DNA of 13,265 bases, taken from NCBI GenBank assembly GCA_038063855.1, contig JBBTUF010000027.1, positions 1 through 13,265 on the forward strand, read 5' to 3'. A program made the position numbers and the translations under genes. Positions 1-7,687 of the stretch are shown piece after piece. The notes below the pieces were generated by a model. That model saw nothing but the letters and a program-made list of their open reading frames with translations, was not told the origin of the DNA and made no database searches. The DNA comes from JBBTUF01 sp038063855 (lineage in GTDB: Bacteria > Patescibacteriota > Minisyncoccia > Ryanbacterales > GWA2-47-10b). Each line of letters opens with the position of its first letter. Position 1 is the first letter of the stretch.

Positions 1-176
1 GTCCAAAAGACCCATCAGGGATTCGCATTGGAGCCGCGGCACTTACGACGCGTGGTATGCGAGAGCCCGAAATGAAGCGCATTGCGGGTTGGATTGATAC
101 CACCTTGCGCGGACAAAACTCAAAAAAAATTGCCAAAGAAATTTCAATATTTTTAAAAAAGTTTCCATTACCATGA
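1..176 (+). CDS. glyA: Serine hydroxymethyltransferase, C-terminal end (partial)
   Basis: This is the last 57 codons of a gene that enters from the left edge, in frame from position 3 to the TGA at 174-176. The translation opens with PSGIRIGAAALTTRGM and continues to an EMKRIAGWI stretch. This is the conserved C-terminal domain signature of the PLP enzyme SHMT, which converts serine plus tetrahydrofolate to glycine plus methylene-tetrahydrofolate in the cytoplasm. The arginine in the SGIR motif is the family's substrate-carboxylate ligand; this is family knowledge and was not tested here. The stop overlaps the folD start as ATGA (173-176), so the two genes are probably translationally coupled. 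That fits consecutive steps in one-carbon folate metabolism. The catalytic lysine region lies outside the window. Confidence 0.93.
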   Translation, partial: PKDPSGIRIGAAALTTRGMREPEMKRIAGWIDTTLRGQNSKKIAKEISIFLKKFPLP

Positions 177-1063
177 TTTTGCTTGATGGAAAGTCAGCTG
201 CTGAAGAAATAAAAGTAGAGCTCAAACAAGAGATTACCGAGCTCGGATATGTTCCGCGTCTTGCCATTGTTATGGTTGGTAAAAATTCTGTTTCAGAGAG
301 ATTTGTGTTGCTGAAAGAAAAGTATGCGAAAGATATTGGAGCTGAAACTAGACGATATGAATTTGATGAGCTTGTTACAACAAATGAATTACGAGCGCGT
401 ATGAACGATATTGTTCACGAGCCGCAAAATCGAGGCATTATTGTTCAGCTTCCGTTGCCTGTGCACATTGATGTGCAGTCAATTTTGAATACAGTGGTGC
501 CAGAGAAAGATGTTGATGTGCTTTCAGCGCGCGCGGTTGGAGATTTTCAGGTTGGTAAGCCCCGACGTATAGTCGGGGCTCCGACTTCAGTATCAGAAAA
601 TAAAAATAGTGCGTCGGAGGCGAAAGTAATGCCACCAGTAGTTGGCGCAGTAAAAGCTCTTTTTGATAAACATTCTATTGAAGTAAAAAATAAAAAAGTT
701 GTGGTGCTCGGATATGGGCGCTTGGTAGGCCAGCCGTTATCAATATGGCTTTTGGCGAGTGGCGCACAAGTAACTATTATTTCTGATGAAAAACAATTTG
801 ATGCAAGTATTATAAAAAATGCCGATATTGTAATTTCGGGCACAGGCAAGCCGCAATTTATAAAAGGCGAACACATAAAAGAAGGAGCGACGGTAGTCGA
901 TGTTGGCACTTCTGAAATGAATGGAGAAGTGGTGGGCGATGTTGATTTTGACTCTGTATCACGTGTAGCAAGTTTTTTGACGCCCGTGAAAGGAGGCGTA
1001 GGCCCACTCACTGTAGCAATGGTATTTAAAAATTTACTGACGCTTGCAAAGCTTAAAAAATGA
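173..1063 (+). CDS. folD: Bifunctional methylene-THF dehydrogenase/cyclohydrolase FolD, with an internal insertion
   Basis: The 296-aa protein interconverts methylene-, methenyl- and formyl-tetrahydrofolate in the cytoplasm. Visible family motifs are FVLLK at 44-48 (the YVxxK catalytic-lysine motif, lysine kept, tyrosine replaced by phenylalanine), VQLPLP at 91-96, KDVD at 112-115, the NAD(P) loop GYGRLVGQP at 180-188, and PVKGGVGPLT at 271-280. The usual PCTP motif reads VMPP (152-155), so this is a divergent FolD. Compared from memory with E. coli FolD (288 aa), about 18 extra residues lie around 129-151. Residues 129-136 (KPRRIVGA) are encoded by a perfect palindrome, so the insertion looks like a captured repeat. 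The ATG start overlaps the glyA stop, which supports this start and an operon with glyA. A hairpin directly follows the stop. Activity despite the insertion is inferred from the intact motifs on both sides. Confidence 0.9.
   Translation: MILLDGKSAAEEIKVELKQEITELGYVPRLAIVMVGKNSVSERFVLLKEKYAKDIGAETRRYEFDELVTTNELRARMNDIVHEPQNRGIIVQLPLPVHIDVQSILNTVVPEKDVDVLSARAVGDFQVGKPRRIVGAPTSVSENKNSASEAKVMPPVVGAVKALFDKHSIEVKNKKVVVLGYGRLVGQPLSIWLLASGAQVTIISDEKQFDASIIKNADIVISGTGKPQFIKGEHIKEGATVVDVGTSEMNGEVVGDVDFDSVSRVASFLTPVKGGVGPLTVAMVFKNLLTLAKLKK
558..580. repeat. Palindromic element inside folD
   Basis: A perfect 9-bp inverted repeat AGCCCCGAC / GTCGGGGCT is separated by the 5-nt loop GTATA. It is followed by a third arm, CCGAC (581-585), that can compete for pairing with GTCGG. 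It lies in frame within the FolD region that has no counterpart in typical FolD. It has no T-run, and coding continues through it, so it is not a terminator. It resembles a REP-like or repeat-derived protein-insertion element. Confidence 0.75.
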
Positions 1064-1100
1064 AAAAGGGCTGGTTAGACCCTTTTAACTTTCTTTTTTT
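1064..1100. terminator. Bidirectional intrinsic terminator between folD and the 128-aa ORF
   Basis: The stem AAAAGGG (1064-1070) pairs with CCCTTTT (1080-1086) around a 9-nt loop. On the plus strand a T-rich tract ends in seven T at 1094-1100. On the minus strand the hairpin is followed by TTTTTCATTTTTT-type sequence. It lies just after the folD stop and between convergent genes, as expected for a shared terminator. The A/T-rich stem is only moderately strong. Confidence 0.55.
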
Positions 1101-1137
1101 ACATTTGTCGTATTTTGGTTTGGTTGCCATTGTATAA

Positions 1138-1524
1138 TTATTGCCGAATGATTTTAAAAAACATTTCGAGGATGTTTATAGAAACAACCCAAGTTAAGGC
1201 AAGACTCGAATAAAGCGCTAGTTGAATTGATATCTCCTCGATTTTTTGTAATTTTTGGATCCAGATTGATAGTAGGAAAATAATGAGGTATATTGGGAAA
1301 ACTATAAATGGCCATTGGATAAAAAATACTTCTTCGCGGAGACCCCACCACAACAATTGTATTGCTCCAATTAAAAATTGTAATAAAAGAAAAATCACAA
1401 GTAGCATAGACAATATAACATTATAAGTGCGATAGAGTCGCTTTTGGATAAATAGAAAAATTCGAGGCAATACTAAAGCAATTACTCCTGTAAGAACCAT
1501 TAACCATATGAGTAAAATATCCAT
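1138..1524 (-). CDS. Hypothetical small integral membrane protein (four predicted helices)
   Basis: I do not recognise this 128-aa protein. It is strongly hydrophobic, with four likely transmembrane segments at roughly residues 2-26, 35-59, 70-89 and 100-125. Short basic or polar loops lie between them (QKRLYRTYN after the first, QKLQKIEE before the fourth). I chose the ATG at 1524-1522. A TTG one codon upstream (1527) is possible, and neither start has a Shine-Dalgarno. No convincing -35/-10 pair lies directly upstream. The gene sits 48 nt downstream of a co-oriented tRNA-Leu, so it may be read through from that unit. It ends at the bidirectional terminator it shares with folD. No catalytic motif is visible and function cannot be assigned. 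Confidence 0.6.
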   Translation of the reverse strand: MDILLIWLMVLTGVIALVLPRIFLFIQKRLYRTYNVILSMLLVIFLLLQFLIGAIQLLWWGLREEVFFIQWPFIVFPIYLIIFLLSIWIQKLQKIEEISIQLALYSSLALTWVVSINILEMFFKIIRQ

Positions 1525-1572
1525 CAATTAAAAAGTTATGCTTTTAATTTGTTTCTGACTTTAACACTACTG

Positions 1573-1659
1573 TGGTGCCGCGGGAGGGAGTCGAACCCTC
1601 ATGACCTTGCGATCGCAGGATTTTGAGTCCTGTGCGTCTGCCAGTTCCGCCACCGCGGC
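1573..1659 (-). tRNA. tRNA-Leu(CAA)
   Basis: Read on the minus strand, the acceptor stem GCCGCGG (from 1659) pairs with CCGCGGC, followed by discriminator A (1576) and an encoded CCA (1575-1573). The anticodon stem CAGGA/TCCTG encloses the loop CTCAAAA, giving anticodon CAA (1625-1623) for codon UUG. A long class II variable arm with a GATC/GGTC stem and a T-arm GAGGG-TTCGACT-CCCTC are present. The long variable arm together with the CAA anticodon identifies leucine. The gene lies 10 nt downstream of the 101-aa ORF on the same strand, so the two may be co-transcribed. Confidence 0.96.
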
Positions 1660-1669
1660 ATGAAATATT

Positions 1670-1975
1670 TTATTTAGCCTGTTGTTGTAATTTAGACTTT
1701 CGAACTTGCAAATATGCATTAGAGTAATATGGCACTTGGCAGTACAACAATGCTGTTGCGAATGCTTCCGATTTGGGAGTACTAAATATTTTTCGTTGAT
1801 CCATATATATCCATGAACCTGCGATGACGCCTTTTAATACCAAGCTCACAAATAAGGCAAAAAACGCAGGGTTTTCTAATAGAGCCTCTTGGTTATAAGG
1901 TGAAAATAACAAAATAATAGAGATGCCACCAACAAGAGAACAAATTATGTCAGATAATTTAACAAAGATAGGCAT
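1670..1975 (-). CDS. Hypothetical small membrane protein (two predicted helices)
   Basis: I do not recognise this 101-aa protein. Two hydrophobic stretches (about residues 7-25 and 36-58) are likely membrane helices, followed by a polar, basic C-terminal tail ending KLQQQAK. The ATG start at 1975 is supported by a promoter whose -10 box TACCAT ends 6 nt upstream, giving a leaderless mRNA. It is divergent from parB, and the two promoters interlock. The stop lies 10 nt before tRNA-Leu on the same strand, so processing from a shared transcript is plausible. The size and layout of two helices plus a cytoplasmic tail suggest a structural or accessory membrane protein, but no motif supports a specific role. 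Confidence 0.6.
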   Translation of the reverse strand: MPIFVKLSDIICSLVGGISIILLFSPYNQEALLENPAFFALFVSLVLKGVIAGSWIYMDQRKIFSTPKSEAFATALLYCQVPYYSNAYLQVRKSKLQQQAK

Positions 1976-1981
1976 GCAACG

Positions 1982-2010
1982 ATGGTAGCATTTTCATTGT
2001 CAATTTTCAA
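1982..2010 (-). promoter_or_regulatory. Sigma70-type promoter for the 101-aa ORF (leaderless)
   Basis: On the minus strand, TTGAAA (2010-2005), a 17-bp spacer and TACCAT (1987-1982) are followed by 6 nt and then the ATG at 1975. Transcription would start at or within a base or two of the start codon. The -35 box lies inside the divergent parB promoter. Confidence 0.55.
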
Positions 2011-2025
2011 AATGTTGAGTATGCT
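1997..2025 (+). promoter_or_regulatory. Sigma70-type promoter for parB (leaderless)
   Basis: TTGTCA (1997-2002), a 17-bp spacer and TATGCT (2020-2025) are followed by 6 nt and the parB ATG at 2032. No Shine-Dalgarno precedes the ATG, which fits a leaderless transcript. The promoter overlaps the opposing promoter of the 101-aa ORF, so the two probably compete for polymerase. Confidence 0.6.
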
Positions 2026-2031
2026 GGTTGT

Positions 2032-2970
2032 ATGAATGAAGAGCCGAAAGCAAAAGAAAGCGTTTTTTGGATACCAACTGAAAAAATTAAGCCAAATCCA
2101 TATCAGCCACGCACCGAGTTTGACGAGGCTGCTCTCAAAGGCCTTGCCGAATCAATCCGCTCGTATGGTATTTTACAGCCAATTGTTGTCACTAGGCTCG
2201 AGCGTGAAGATGAAAATGGCATTTCGGTTGAATATGAGATTGTAGCGGGCGAGCGTCGATTTCGTGCGGCAAGTATGCTTGGACTTCGCGAAGTGCCGGT
2301 TATTATTCGTCGCGAAGAGCCTGCAAAAGTTCGACTTGAACTCGCGCTTGTCGAAAACGTCCAACGGCAAGATCTCAACGCACTCGAGCGCGCAAAGGCG
2401 TACAAGCGCCTTATGGATGAGTTTGATGTTGATCAAAAAGAAATAGCGTTACGTATTGGTAAATCGCGAGAGTCGGTTGCAAATACGGTTCGCATATTAA
2501 TGTTGCCTGAAAATATTCAACAAGCCGTTGCCGATGGCAAAATTACGGAAGGTCATACTCGGCCGTTGCTCATGTTGTCGGGTCGTCCGGAAGAACAGCA
2601 GGAGCTTTTTCAAGATATTCTCGATCATAATATTTCGGTGCGCGAAGCGGAACGTATTTCGCGTCGTATTGCTCGTGAGCGTGCGCGCAAGGTAGAGGAT
2701 TTGCCAACTGCGGAAACGAGGGCAGTGGAAGAGCGTTTAGGTTCGCTTCTTGGAACTCGTGTTGAAATCCATAAAGATAACGGAGGTCGTGGTAAAATCT
2801 CCATAGAATTTTTCTCCGATGAGGAGTTATATGGTATTACGTCAAAGTTGATGTTGCCACCCGAAGAAAGTATTGCGGAACCTGCGAAAGCAAATTTTTC
2901 TGAACAAGTAGTAGACGAGCCTTTAGTGCCGCCACTCCCGCCACCCGAAGATCAGCCGTTTACTGTATAA
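2032..2970 (+). CDS. parB: Chromosome-partitioning protein ParB
   Basis: This 312-aa ParB/Spo0J-type protein would bind centromere-like parS sites and spread as a CTP-dependent clamp to segregate the chromosome origin with ParA. The N-terminal domain shows IKPNPYQPR (19-27), GILQPIVV (46-53) and the CTP-binding box GERRFRAA (73-80), then ENVQRQDLNALE (108-119). The central helix-turn-helix spans about 131-159 (QKEIALRIGKSRESVANTVR). The C-terminal dimerisation part is followed by a proline/acid-rich tail (about 280-312). Length and domain order are normal. The ATG start is fixed by a leaderless promoter 6 nt upstream. No parA or full parS site is seen in this window. The stop overlaps the convergent rel gene by 11 nt. 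Confidence 0.95.
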   Translation: MNEEPKAKESVFWIPTEKIKPNPYQPRTEFDEAALKGLAESIRSYGILQPIVVTRLEREDENGISVEYEIVAGERRFRAASMLGLREVPVIIRREEPAKVRLELALVENVQRQDLNALERAKAYKRLMDEFDVDQKEIALRIGKSRESVANTVRILMLPENIQQAVADGKITEGHTRPLLMLSGRPEEQQELFQDILDHNISVREAERISRRIARERARKVEDLPTAETRAVEERLGSLLGTRVEIHKDNGGRGKISIEFFSDEELYGITSKLMLPPEESIAEPAKANFSEQVVDEPLVPPLPPPEDQPFTV

Positions 2971-4669
2971 TTTCTATTTGTTTCACTCCGCGTATGCGAC
3001 GCATGCGCGTTATGAGTTTCTCTGTTTGATATTTTTTTGGTACTCGAAATTGAATTGTCATGTATGGCTTTTCAACGCTTTCAGCATCTGACTCTGTTTT
3101 GAGAATATTGATATGTTCGCGAGAAAGAAGCGTTGTAATATCTTTTAGAAGGCCGATTCTGTTTTGACGAACAATATGAAATGTAATATCTTTCGTGCGA
3201 GTTTTTTCGCGAGGAGTAGAGTTAATTTCTATGCCAAGTCTGCGAAGTGAAGAGCGAATATGACCTCGTGCGAGAGAAGATCGTGCCATTGAGAGCCAAT
3301 CGGGGCTTGGTTTTTGATTTTTTTGTAAAATAATTTCTACGGAGTCGCCCGAGGCGAGCACATAAGAAAACGGCACCATTTTGCCACCGACACGCGCGCC
3401 AGTCATATGGTCACCAATTTCTGAATGAATATGATACGCAAAATCGATGGGTGTTGCGCCTTCAGGCAAGTCGATTACTTCACCTTTTGGCGTGAGTACA
3501 AAAATGCGGTCTTTAAAAAAGTCGATCTTAAGCGCTTCCATAAAATCTTCGTTTGTTCCATCGGCAAATTCTTTTTGCCATTCTTGGAGTTTTCGAATCC
3601 ATGCAATTTTTTCATTTCCAGCGTGTATGCCTTTTTTTGGTTTACCGGCCTCGTCATAGGCCCAGTGTGCTGCAATACCAATTTCGGCCGCTTCATGCAT
3701 TTCTTTTGTGCGAATTTGAAATTCAGTAATAATGCCATCAATGCAGATGACTGTTGTATGAAGTGATTGATAGCCGTTTGATTTTGGCATTGCGATATAG
3801 TCTTTAATCTTGCCTGGCATGGGCTTCCAAAGAGCGTGAATAATGCCGAGCGCTTGGTAGCATTCTTCGATGGAGCTTACGATAATGCGGAGTGCTGCCA
3901 AATCAGTTATGCGCTCGATATCGAGATCATAGCGTAAAAGTTTTTTCCACAGGCTATAGGATCGTTTTGTTCTATAGTCGATGCGGTCTGGATGTATGTT
4001 TCCGCGCGCAAGTTCATCGCGAATTATCGGCGTGATACGTTCTAAATAATCTTTACGACGCGAGAGGATATTTTTTGATATGTTGGCAAGCCACTCGCAT
4101 TCTTCAGGGTATACAATTGGGAATGCAAGGTCTTCGAGTTCGCCTTTCCATTCACCCATGCCGAGGCGGTGTGCAAGGGGTGCATAAATTTCAAGCGTTT
4201 CTTGTGCGATTCGTTTGCGTTTTTCGGGGCGCACGCCATGAATAGTGCGCATGTTGTGGAGCCTGTCCGAGAGTTTAATAAGCACCACTCTGATATCTTC
4301 AGCGACTGCAAGAAACATTTTACGTGTTGATTCAACCTTTCGTTCAAAACCTTGGTAACGTACGCGATCGAGTTTTGTGAGGGCTTCTACCAAAAATGTA
4401 ACTTCATGTCCCACTTTTGCTTCCAGCTCTTGTGAGGTTACATTGCAATCTTCAATAACATCATGAAGGAGGCTTGCCGCGATAGTAGAGGCATCAAGCT
4501 TCAGTTTTATGAGTTCTTCTGCAACTGCGATTGGGTGAGAAATATATGGATCACCAGAATCACGTTTTTGATTTTTGTGGCTTTCATCAGCGATGGTAAG
4601 GGCAGTGCGAATGAGCTCTTGTTCAAGAGGTGTATAGTGGGTGAGTTTTTTTGTAAACGTTTCCCACAT
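2960..4669 (-). CDS. Bifunctional (p)ppGpp synthetase/hydrolase, Rel/SpoT family, short form
   Basis: This 569-aa protein makes and degrades the alarmone (p)ppGpp. The HD hydrolase residues are all present: SHP (H45), LHDVIED (H69, D70) and LSDRLHNMR (D135). The synthetase has TDLAALR (D256), YQSLHT (Y300) and TEFQIRT (E316), so both activities are predicted. The TGS domain spans about 388-450 (DRIFVLTPKGEVIDLPEGAT) and a C-terminal ACT domain about 495-569. Full-length Rel is usually about 700-750 aa. Here the helical and zinc-finger (RIS) segment between TGS and ACT is almost absent (only about 451-494 remains). This should alter ribosome-based control. It is the last gene of the dprA-topA-rel operon, starting 5 nt after the topA stop with no Shine-Dalgarno. 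Its 3' end overlaps convergent parB. Rel or SpoT is the family name; the organism-specific symbol is uncertain. Confidence 0.94.
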   Translation of the reverse strand: MWETFTKKLTHYTPLEQELIRTALTIADESHKNQKRDSGDPYISHPIAVAEELIKLKLDASTIAASLLHDVIEDCNVTSQELEAKVGHEVTFLVEALTKLDRVRYQGFERKVESTRKMFLAVAEDIRVVLIKLSDRLHNMRTIHGVRPEKRKRIAQETLEIYAPLAHRLGMGEWKGELEDLAFPIVYPEECEWLANISKNILSRRKDYLERITPIIRDELARGNIHPDRIDYRTKRSYSLWKKLLRYDLDIERITDLAALRIIVSSIEECYQALGIIHALWKPMPGKIKDYIAMPKSNGYQSLHTTVICIDGIITEFQIRTKEMHEAAEIGIAAHWAYDEAGKPKKGIHAGNEKIAWIRKLQEWQKEFADGTNEDFMEALKIDFFKDRIFVLTPKGEVIDLPEGATPIDFAYHIHSEIGDHMTGARVGGKMVPFSYVLASGDSVEIILQKNQKPSPDWLSMARSSLARGHIRSSLRRLGIEINSTPREKTRTKDITFHIVRQNRIGLLKDITTLLSREHINILKTESDAESVEKPYMTIQFRVPKKYQTEKLITRMRRIRGVKQIEIIQ

Positions 4670-4674
4670 AGCAT

Positions 4675-6744
4675 TTATTCGGTTTCGTTTTCTACTTCTT
4701 CTTTTTCTTTTTCTGGGGTTTCTGATTCTTTAACATTTATTTTTTCACTGGTAAGCTCGCTGTGTTCCAAAGCGGGATTTTTCCATGTCGCATATTTGCA
4801 GTCGGGGTATCGTGAGCAACCGTAAAAGAGTCGACGAGTTTTTGTGCGGCGCTCTACTAAGTCGCCTTCCTTGCATCCAGGGCATTTGAAGCCAAGTGAT
4901 TTCGGAGGCACTGTTTTTGTGTTTTTACAATCAGGAAATCCTGAACATGCGATAAATCGTCCGAAACGGCCAAAGCGTAAAATCATTGGCTTGCCGCATT
5001 TTTCGCACATCTCGCCCGTTTCTTCGGTCATATCTTTTTTCTCGACCGTTTCGTATTTGGCTTCAAGATGTTTTGCAAAAGGTTCATAAAATTCTTTTAT
5101 TACAGGAGTCCATTCTATTTTTCCTTCGGCGATTTCATCCAGTTCTTCTTCCATTCGTGCGGTAAATTCCATATCTACAATTTCCGGGAAGTGTTCTACC
5201 AACATGTCATTGACAGTTATGCCAACTTCGGTTGGATAAAATCTGCGTCCTTCGTCTTTTGCTACATATCCACGTTCAGCAACGGTGGACATGGTAGGAG
5301 CATAGGTTGATGGTCGACCAATACCATTTTTTTCAAGAATTTTAACGAGTGAAGCTTCGGAATATCGTGCCGGGGGTTCTGTAAAATGTTGAAGTGGTTC
5401 ACACGCTATGAGAGATGCAGATTCTTTTTCAGAAACATCTGGCAATATTGTCTCTTCAGATTTTGAGAGCCAGACTTTCAAAAATCCCTCAAACAGTATG
5501 ACTTGGCCACTCGCACGCATCATGCCGTGAGGAGAACGCACGTCAATAGTTGTAAGATCAAAAATAGCGTTTGGCATTTGAGAGGCAACAAAACGTCGCC
5601 AAATGAGATCATATAGTTTCGCTTGTTTTGGGTCGAGGTATTTTTTTATGAGTTCTGGAGTGCGGGTGACATCTGACGGGCGAATTGCTTCGTGAGCTTC
5701 TTGTGCCCCTTTTGATTTTTTCTTGAAAATACGCGGTGAAGTAAGCGTAAATTCTTTTCCATAGGTTGTCTCGAGAAAAAGTTTTGCCGCAATTTGTGAG
5801 TCAGTCGAAAGATTGGTGGAATCTGTGCGCATATAGGTAATAAGACCGACTGAACCTTCGGCGAGCTCAATGCCTTCGTAGAGCTGTTGGGCGAGCATCA
5901 TTGTTTGTTTTGCAGAAAATCGAAGACGGCGAGAGGCTTCTTGTTGGAGGGTGCTTGTTATAAATGGCGCAAGCGCTGCGCGTTCGGATCGTTTTTTTTC
6001 AACACATTCTACATGCCATGATTGGCTCGAAAGATCTTTTGCGATTGTATTTGCATGTTTTTCATCTTTAATATCAAATTTATCGAGCGCTTTGCCATCG
6101 TATTCTATGAGACTTGTAATAAAAGTTTTATTATTTTTTGTTTCAAAGGTTCCGTCGATTGTCCAATATTCTTCTTTTTGAAATGCTTGTCGTTCGCGTT
6201 CGCGTTCAACAATAAGTCGAAGCACGATAGATTGAACACGCCCTGCCGATAGGCCACGCATAACTTTTTTCCATAAAAATGGAGAAAGCTTATATCCTAC
6301 AATGCGATCGAGTACTCGTCGTGCCTGCTGGGCATCGATTAGGTGGATATCAAGAGGCCGTGGGTTTTTAAGTGCTTCATGAATAGCAGTTTCGGTAATT
6401 TCATGAAAGACTATGCGTTTAGGCGTTTCAATACCAAGTGCGTGTGCAAGATGCCATGCGATAGCTTCTCCCTCGCGGTCTTCATCAGTTGCGAGTATAA
6501 TTCGAGTTGCTTTTTTTGCTTCAGCCTTGAGTTCTTTTACGGTTTTGCTTTTTTTGCGGGGGATAATGTAATGAGGAGCAAAATTATTTTCAACGTCAAT
6601 ACCAAGTGAAGAGCTCGGTAAGTCACGAATATGGCCATAACTTGATGTGACGACGTATCCTTTGCCTAAAAAGCGCGAAATAGTTTTCGCCTTGGTGGGA
6701 GATTCAACGATTACGAGCGTGTTTTCTTTTAATTTTCTTGGCAT
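4675..6744 (-). CDS. topA: DNA topoisomerase I (type IA)
   Basis: This 689-aa enzyme relaxes negative supercoils by nicking and passing single strands. The TOPRIM domain shows VIVESPTKAKTI (E14) and ATDEDREGEAIAWHL (D87, D89, E91). The active-site tyrosine is Y304 in GLITYMRTDST. The conserved GIGRPSTYA is at 474-482. The C-terminus holds two topoisomerase zinc ribbons with cysteines 580/583/600/606 and 621/624/643/649, then an acidic Glu/Lys-rich tail (about 660-689). E. coli TopA is about 865 aa, so this is a compact version with two zinc ribbons. It lies 11 nt after dprA and 5 nt before rel on the same strand. The dprA-topA order is common in bacteria. The ATG at 6744 directly precedes the typical N-terminus and has no Shine-Dalgarno. 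Confidence 0.96.
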   Translation of the reverse strand: MPRKLKENTLVIVESPTKAKTISRFLGKGYVVTSSYGHIRDLPSSSLGIDVENNFAPHYIIPRKKSKTVKELKAEAKKATRIILATDEDREGEAIAWHLAHALGIETPKRIVFHEITETAIHEALKNPRPLDIHLIDAQQARRVLDRIVGYKLSPFLWKKVMRGLSAGRVQSIVLRLIVERERERQAFQKEEYWTIDGTFETKNNKTFITSLIEYDGKALDKFDIKDEKHANTIAKDLSSQSWHVECVEKKRSERAALAPFITSTLQQEASRRLRFSAKQTMMLAQQLYEGIELAEGSVGLITYMRTDSTNLSTDSQIAAKLFLETTYGKEFTLTSPRIFKKKSKGAQEAHEAIRPSDVTRTPELIKKYLDPKQAKLYDLIWRRFVASQMPNAIFDLTTIDVRSPHGMMRASGQVILFEGFLKVWLSKSEETILPDVSEKESASLIACEPLQHFTEPPARYSEASLVKILEKNGIGRPSTYAPTMSTVAERGYVAKDEGRRFYPTEVGITVNDMLVEHFPEIVDMEFTARMEEELDEIAEGKIEWTPVIKEFYEPFAKHLEAKYETVEKKDMTEETGEMCEKCGKPMILRFGRFGRFIACSGFPDCKNTKTVPPKSLGFKCPGCKEGDLVERRTKTRRLFYGCSRYPDCKYATWKNPALEHSELTSEKINVKESETPEKEKEEVENETE

Positions 6745-6755
6745 ACAATTTTTGT

Positions 6756-7631
6756 TTAGATTTTTCTATACATGCCGCCGCCAATGTTTTTTATCATACC
6801 ACGGATTTCGAGCAGAGTCGTTGAGGCGAGTACTGTGCGTGCGGGCAGTTTTGTTTGTTTAATAATAGCATCGAGCGATTCCGGTTCATTGAGTACCGCA
6901 AGAATTTTTTCTTCATCGGATGATACAAATTTATTTTCATCGGGTTTTGTTGCATCAATTTCAAATCCAAGCGCTTCTAAAATATCATCCGCTGATGTAA
7001 TTGGCGTGGCGCCATTTTTTATTAGGATATTTGTTCCTTGTGCCTGCGAGTTAAATATTTGTCCGGGGAGCGCAAGTACGTCGCGACCATATTCTGTAGC
7101 GAAGCGAGCAGTAATGAGCGCTCCACTTTTTTCACCTGCCTCAATTACGATAATTGCTTTTGCAATGCCGGCAATGATGCGATTGCGTTGAGGGAATGTC
7201 CAAAGCTCTGGTTTTTGATCTGGCTGGTATTCGCTTATAAGTGCGCCTCCGTGTTCGTAGATTTTTTCAGCAAGCGTAAGGTTGTCTTTTGGGTATAAAA
7301 CGTTTGGATTTAATCCACATCCGAGGATTGCTATTGTTGGAGTGTTTTCTTCAAGGGCTGTTTTGTGTGCAATAGAATCGATACCGAGTGCCATGCCCGA
7401 GGCGATGACAATGCGACGGCGTGCCAGCGCGCGAACGATTTCAGTAGTCGCGTCTTTTCCGTAATTAGATGGTCTTCGAGTGCCGACTACTGCGACGACG
7501 AGAGTATCAGACGGAGGCAATTCGCCCTTAATATACAGCTGTTTTGGTTGAGCCTTGATAGGCAATTCATGTAATAGGTTTGGCCAGCGGGCGTCAGTCT
7601 TCGAAATACAATATATAGTAGATTCTGCCAT
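6756..7631 (-). CDS. dprA: DNA-processing protein DprA (Smf family)
   Basis: This 291-aa protein would bind incoming single-stranded DNA and load RecA during natural transformation. The Rossmann-like DprA core shows VVGTRRPSNYG (49-58), ASGMALGIDSIAH (77-89), LGCGLN (103-108), SEY (133-135), FPQRNRIIAG (146-155), KSGALITA (168-175) and LPGQIF (188-193). A winged-helix domain follows at about 235-291. The N-terminal SAM/HhH domain of many DprA proteins is missing. I chose the ATG at 7631 rather than the longer TTG at 7694, because a promoter ends 7 nt before this ATG and the 21-residue extension looks unlike the family and would run into the divergent promoter. It is the first gene of the dprA-topA-rel unit. 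Competence is plausible since CPR cells often depend on imported DNA, but that is inference. Confidence 0.94.
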   Translation of the reverse strand: MAESTIYCISKTDARWPNLLHELPIKAQPKQLYIKGELPPSDTLVVAVVGTRRPSNYGKDATTEIVRALARRRIVIASGMALGIDSIAHKTALEENTPTIAILGCGLNPNVLYPKDNLTLAEKIYEHGGALISEYQPDQKPELWTFPQRNRIIAGIAKAIIVIEAGEKSGALITARFATEYGRDVLALPGQIFNSQAQGTNILIKNGATPITSADDILEALGFEIDATKPDENKFVSSDEEKILAVLNEPESLDAIIKQTKLPARTVLASTTLLEIRGMIKNIGGGMYRKI

Positions 7632-7638
7632 ACCCACG

Positions 7639-7667
7639 ACTCTACTTGAGCGGTTGTATGGCGTCAA
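7639..7667 (-). promoter_or_regulatory. Promoter of the dprA-topA-rel operon (leaderless)
   Basis: On the minus strand, TTGACG (7667-7662), a 17-bp spacer and TAGAGT (7644-7639) are followed by 7 nt and the dprA ATG at 7631. The -35 box matches the consensus in 5 of 6 bases. This placement decides the dprA start, because the alternative TTG start at 7694 lies upstream of this promoter. Confidence 0.65.
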
Positions 7668-7687
7668 ATCGAGTTTTACGTCGGGAC

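Noticed and set aside
547..1011. 154-aa antisense frame across folD, and other long opposite-strand frames over ftsH, topA and rel
   Set aside because: They are Ser/Thr/Pro-rich or low-complexity shadows of genes with clear conserved motifs, without their own promoters or recognisable domains.
2979..2994. Possible parS site just after parB
   Set aside because: TGTTTCAC matches only the first half of the usual parS consensus. The second half reads TCCGCGTA instead of GTGAAACA, so there is no palindrome.
2989..3008. Palindrome ATGCG-A-CGCAT as a shared parB/rel terminator
   Set aside because: It is inside the rel coding region encoding an Arg-rich stretch, and neither strand has a T-run.
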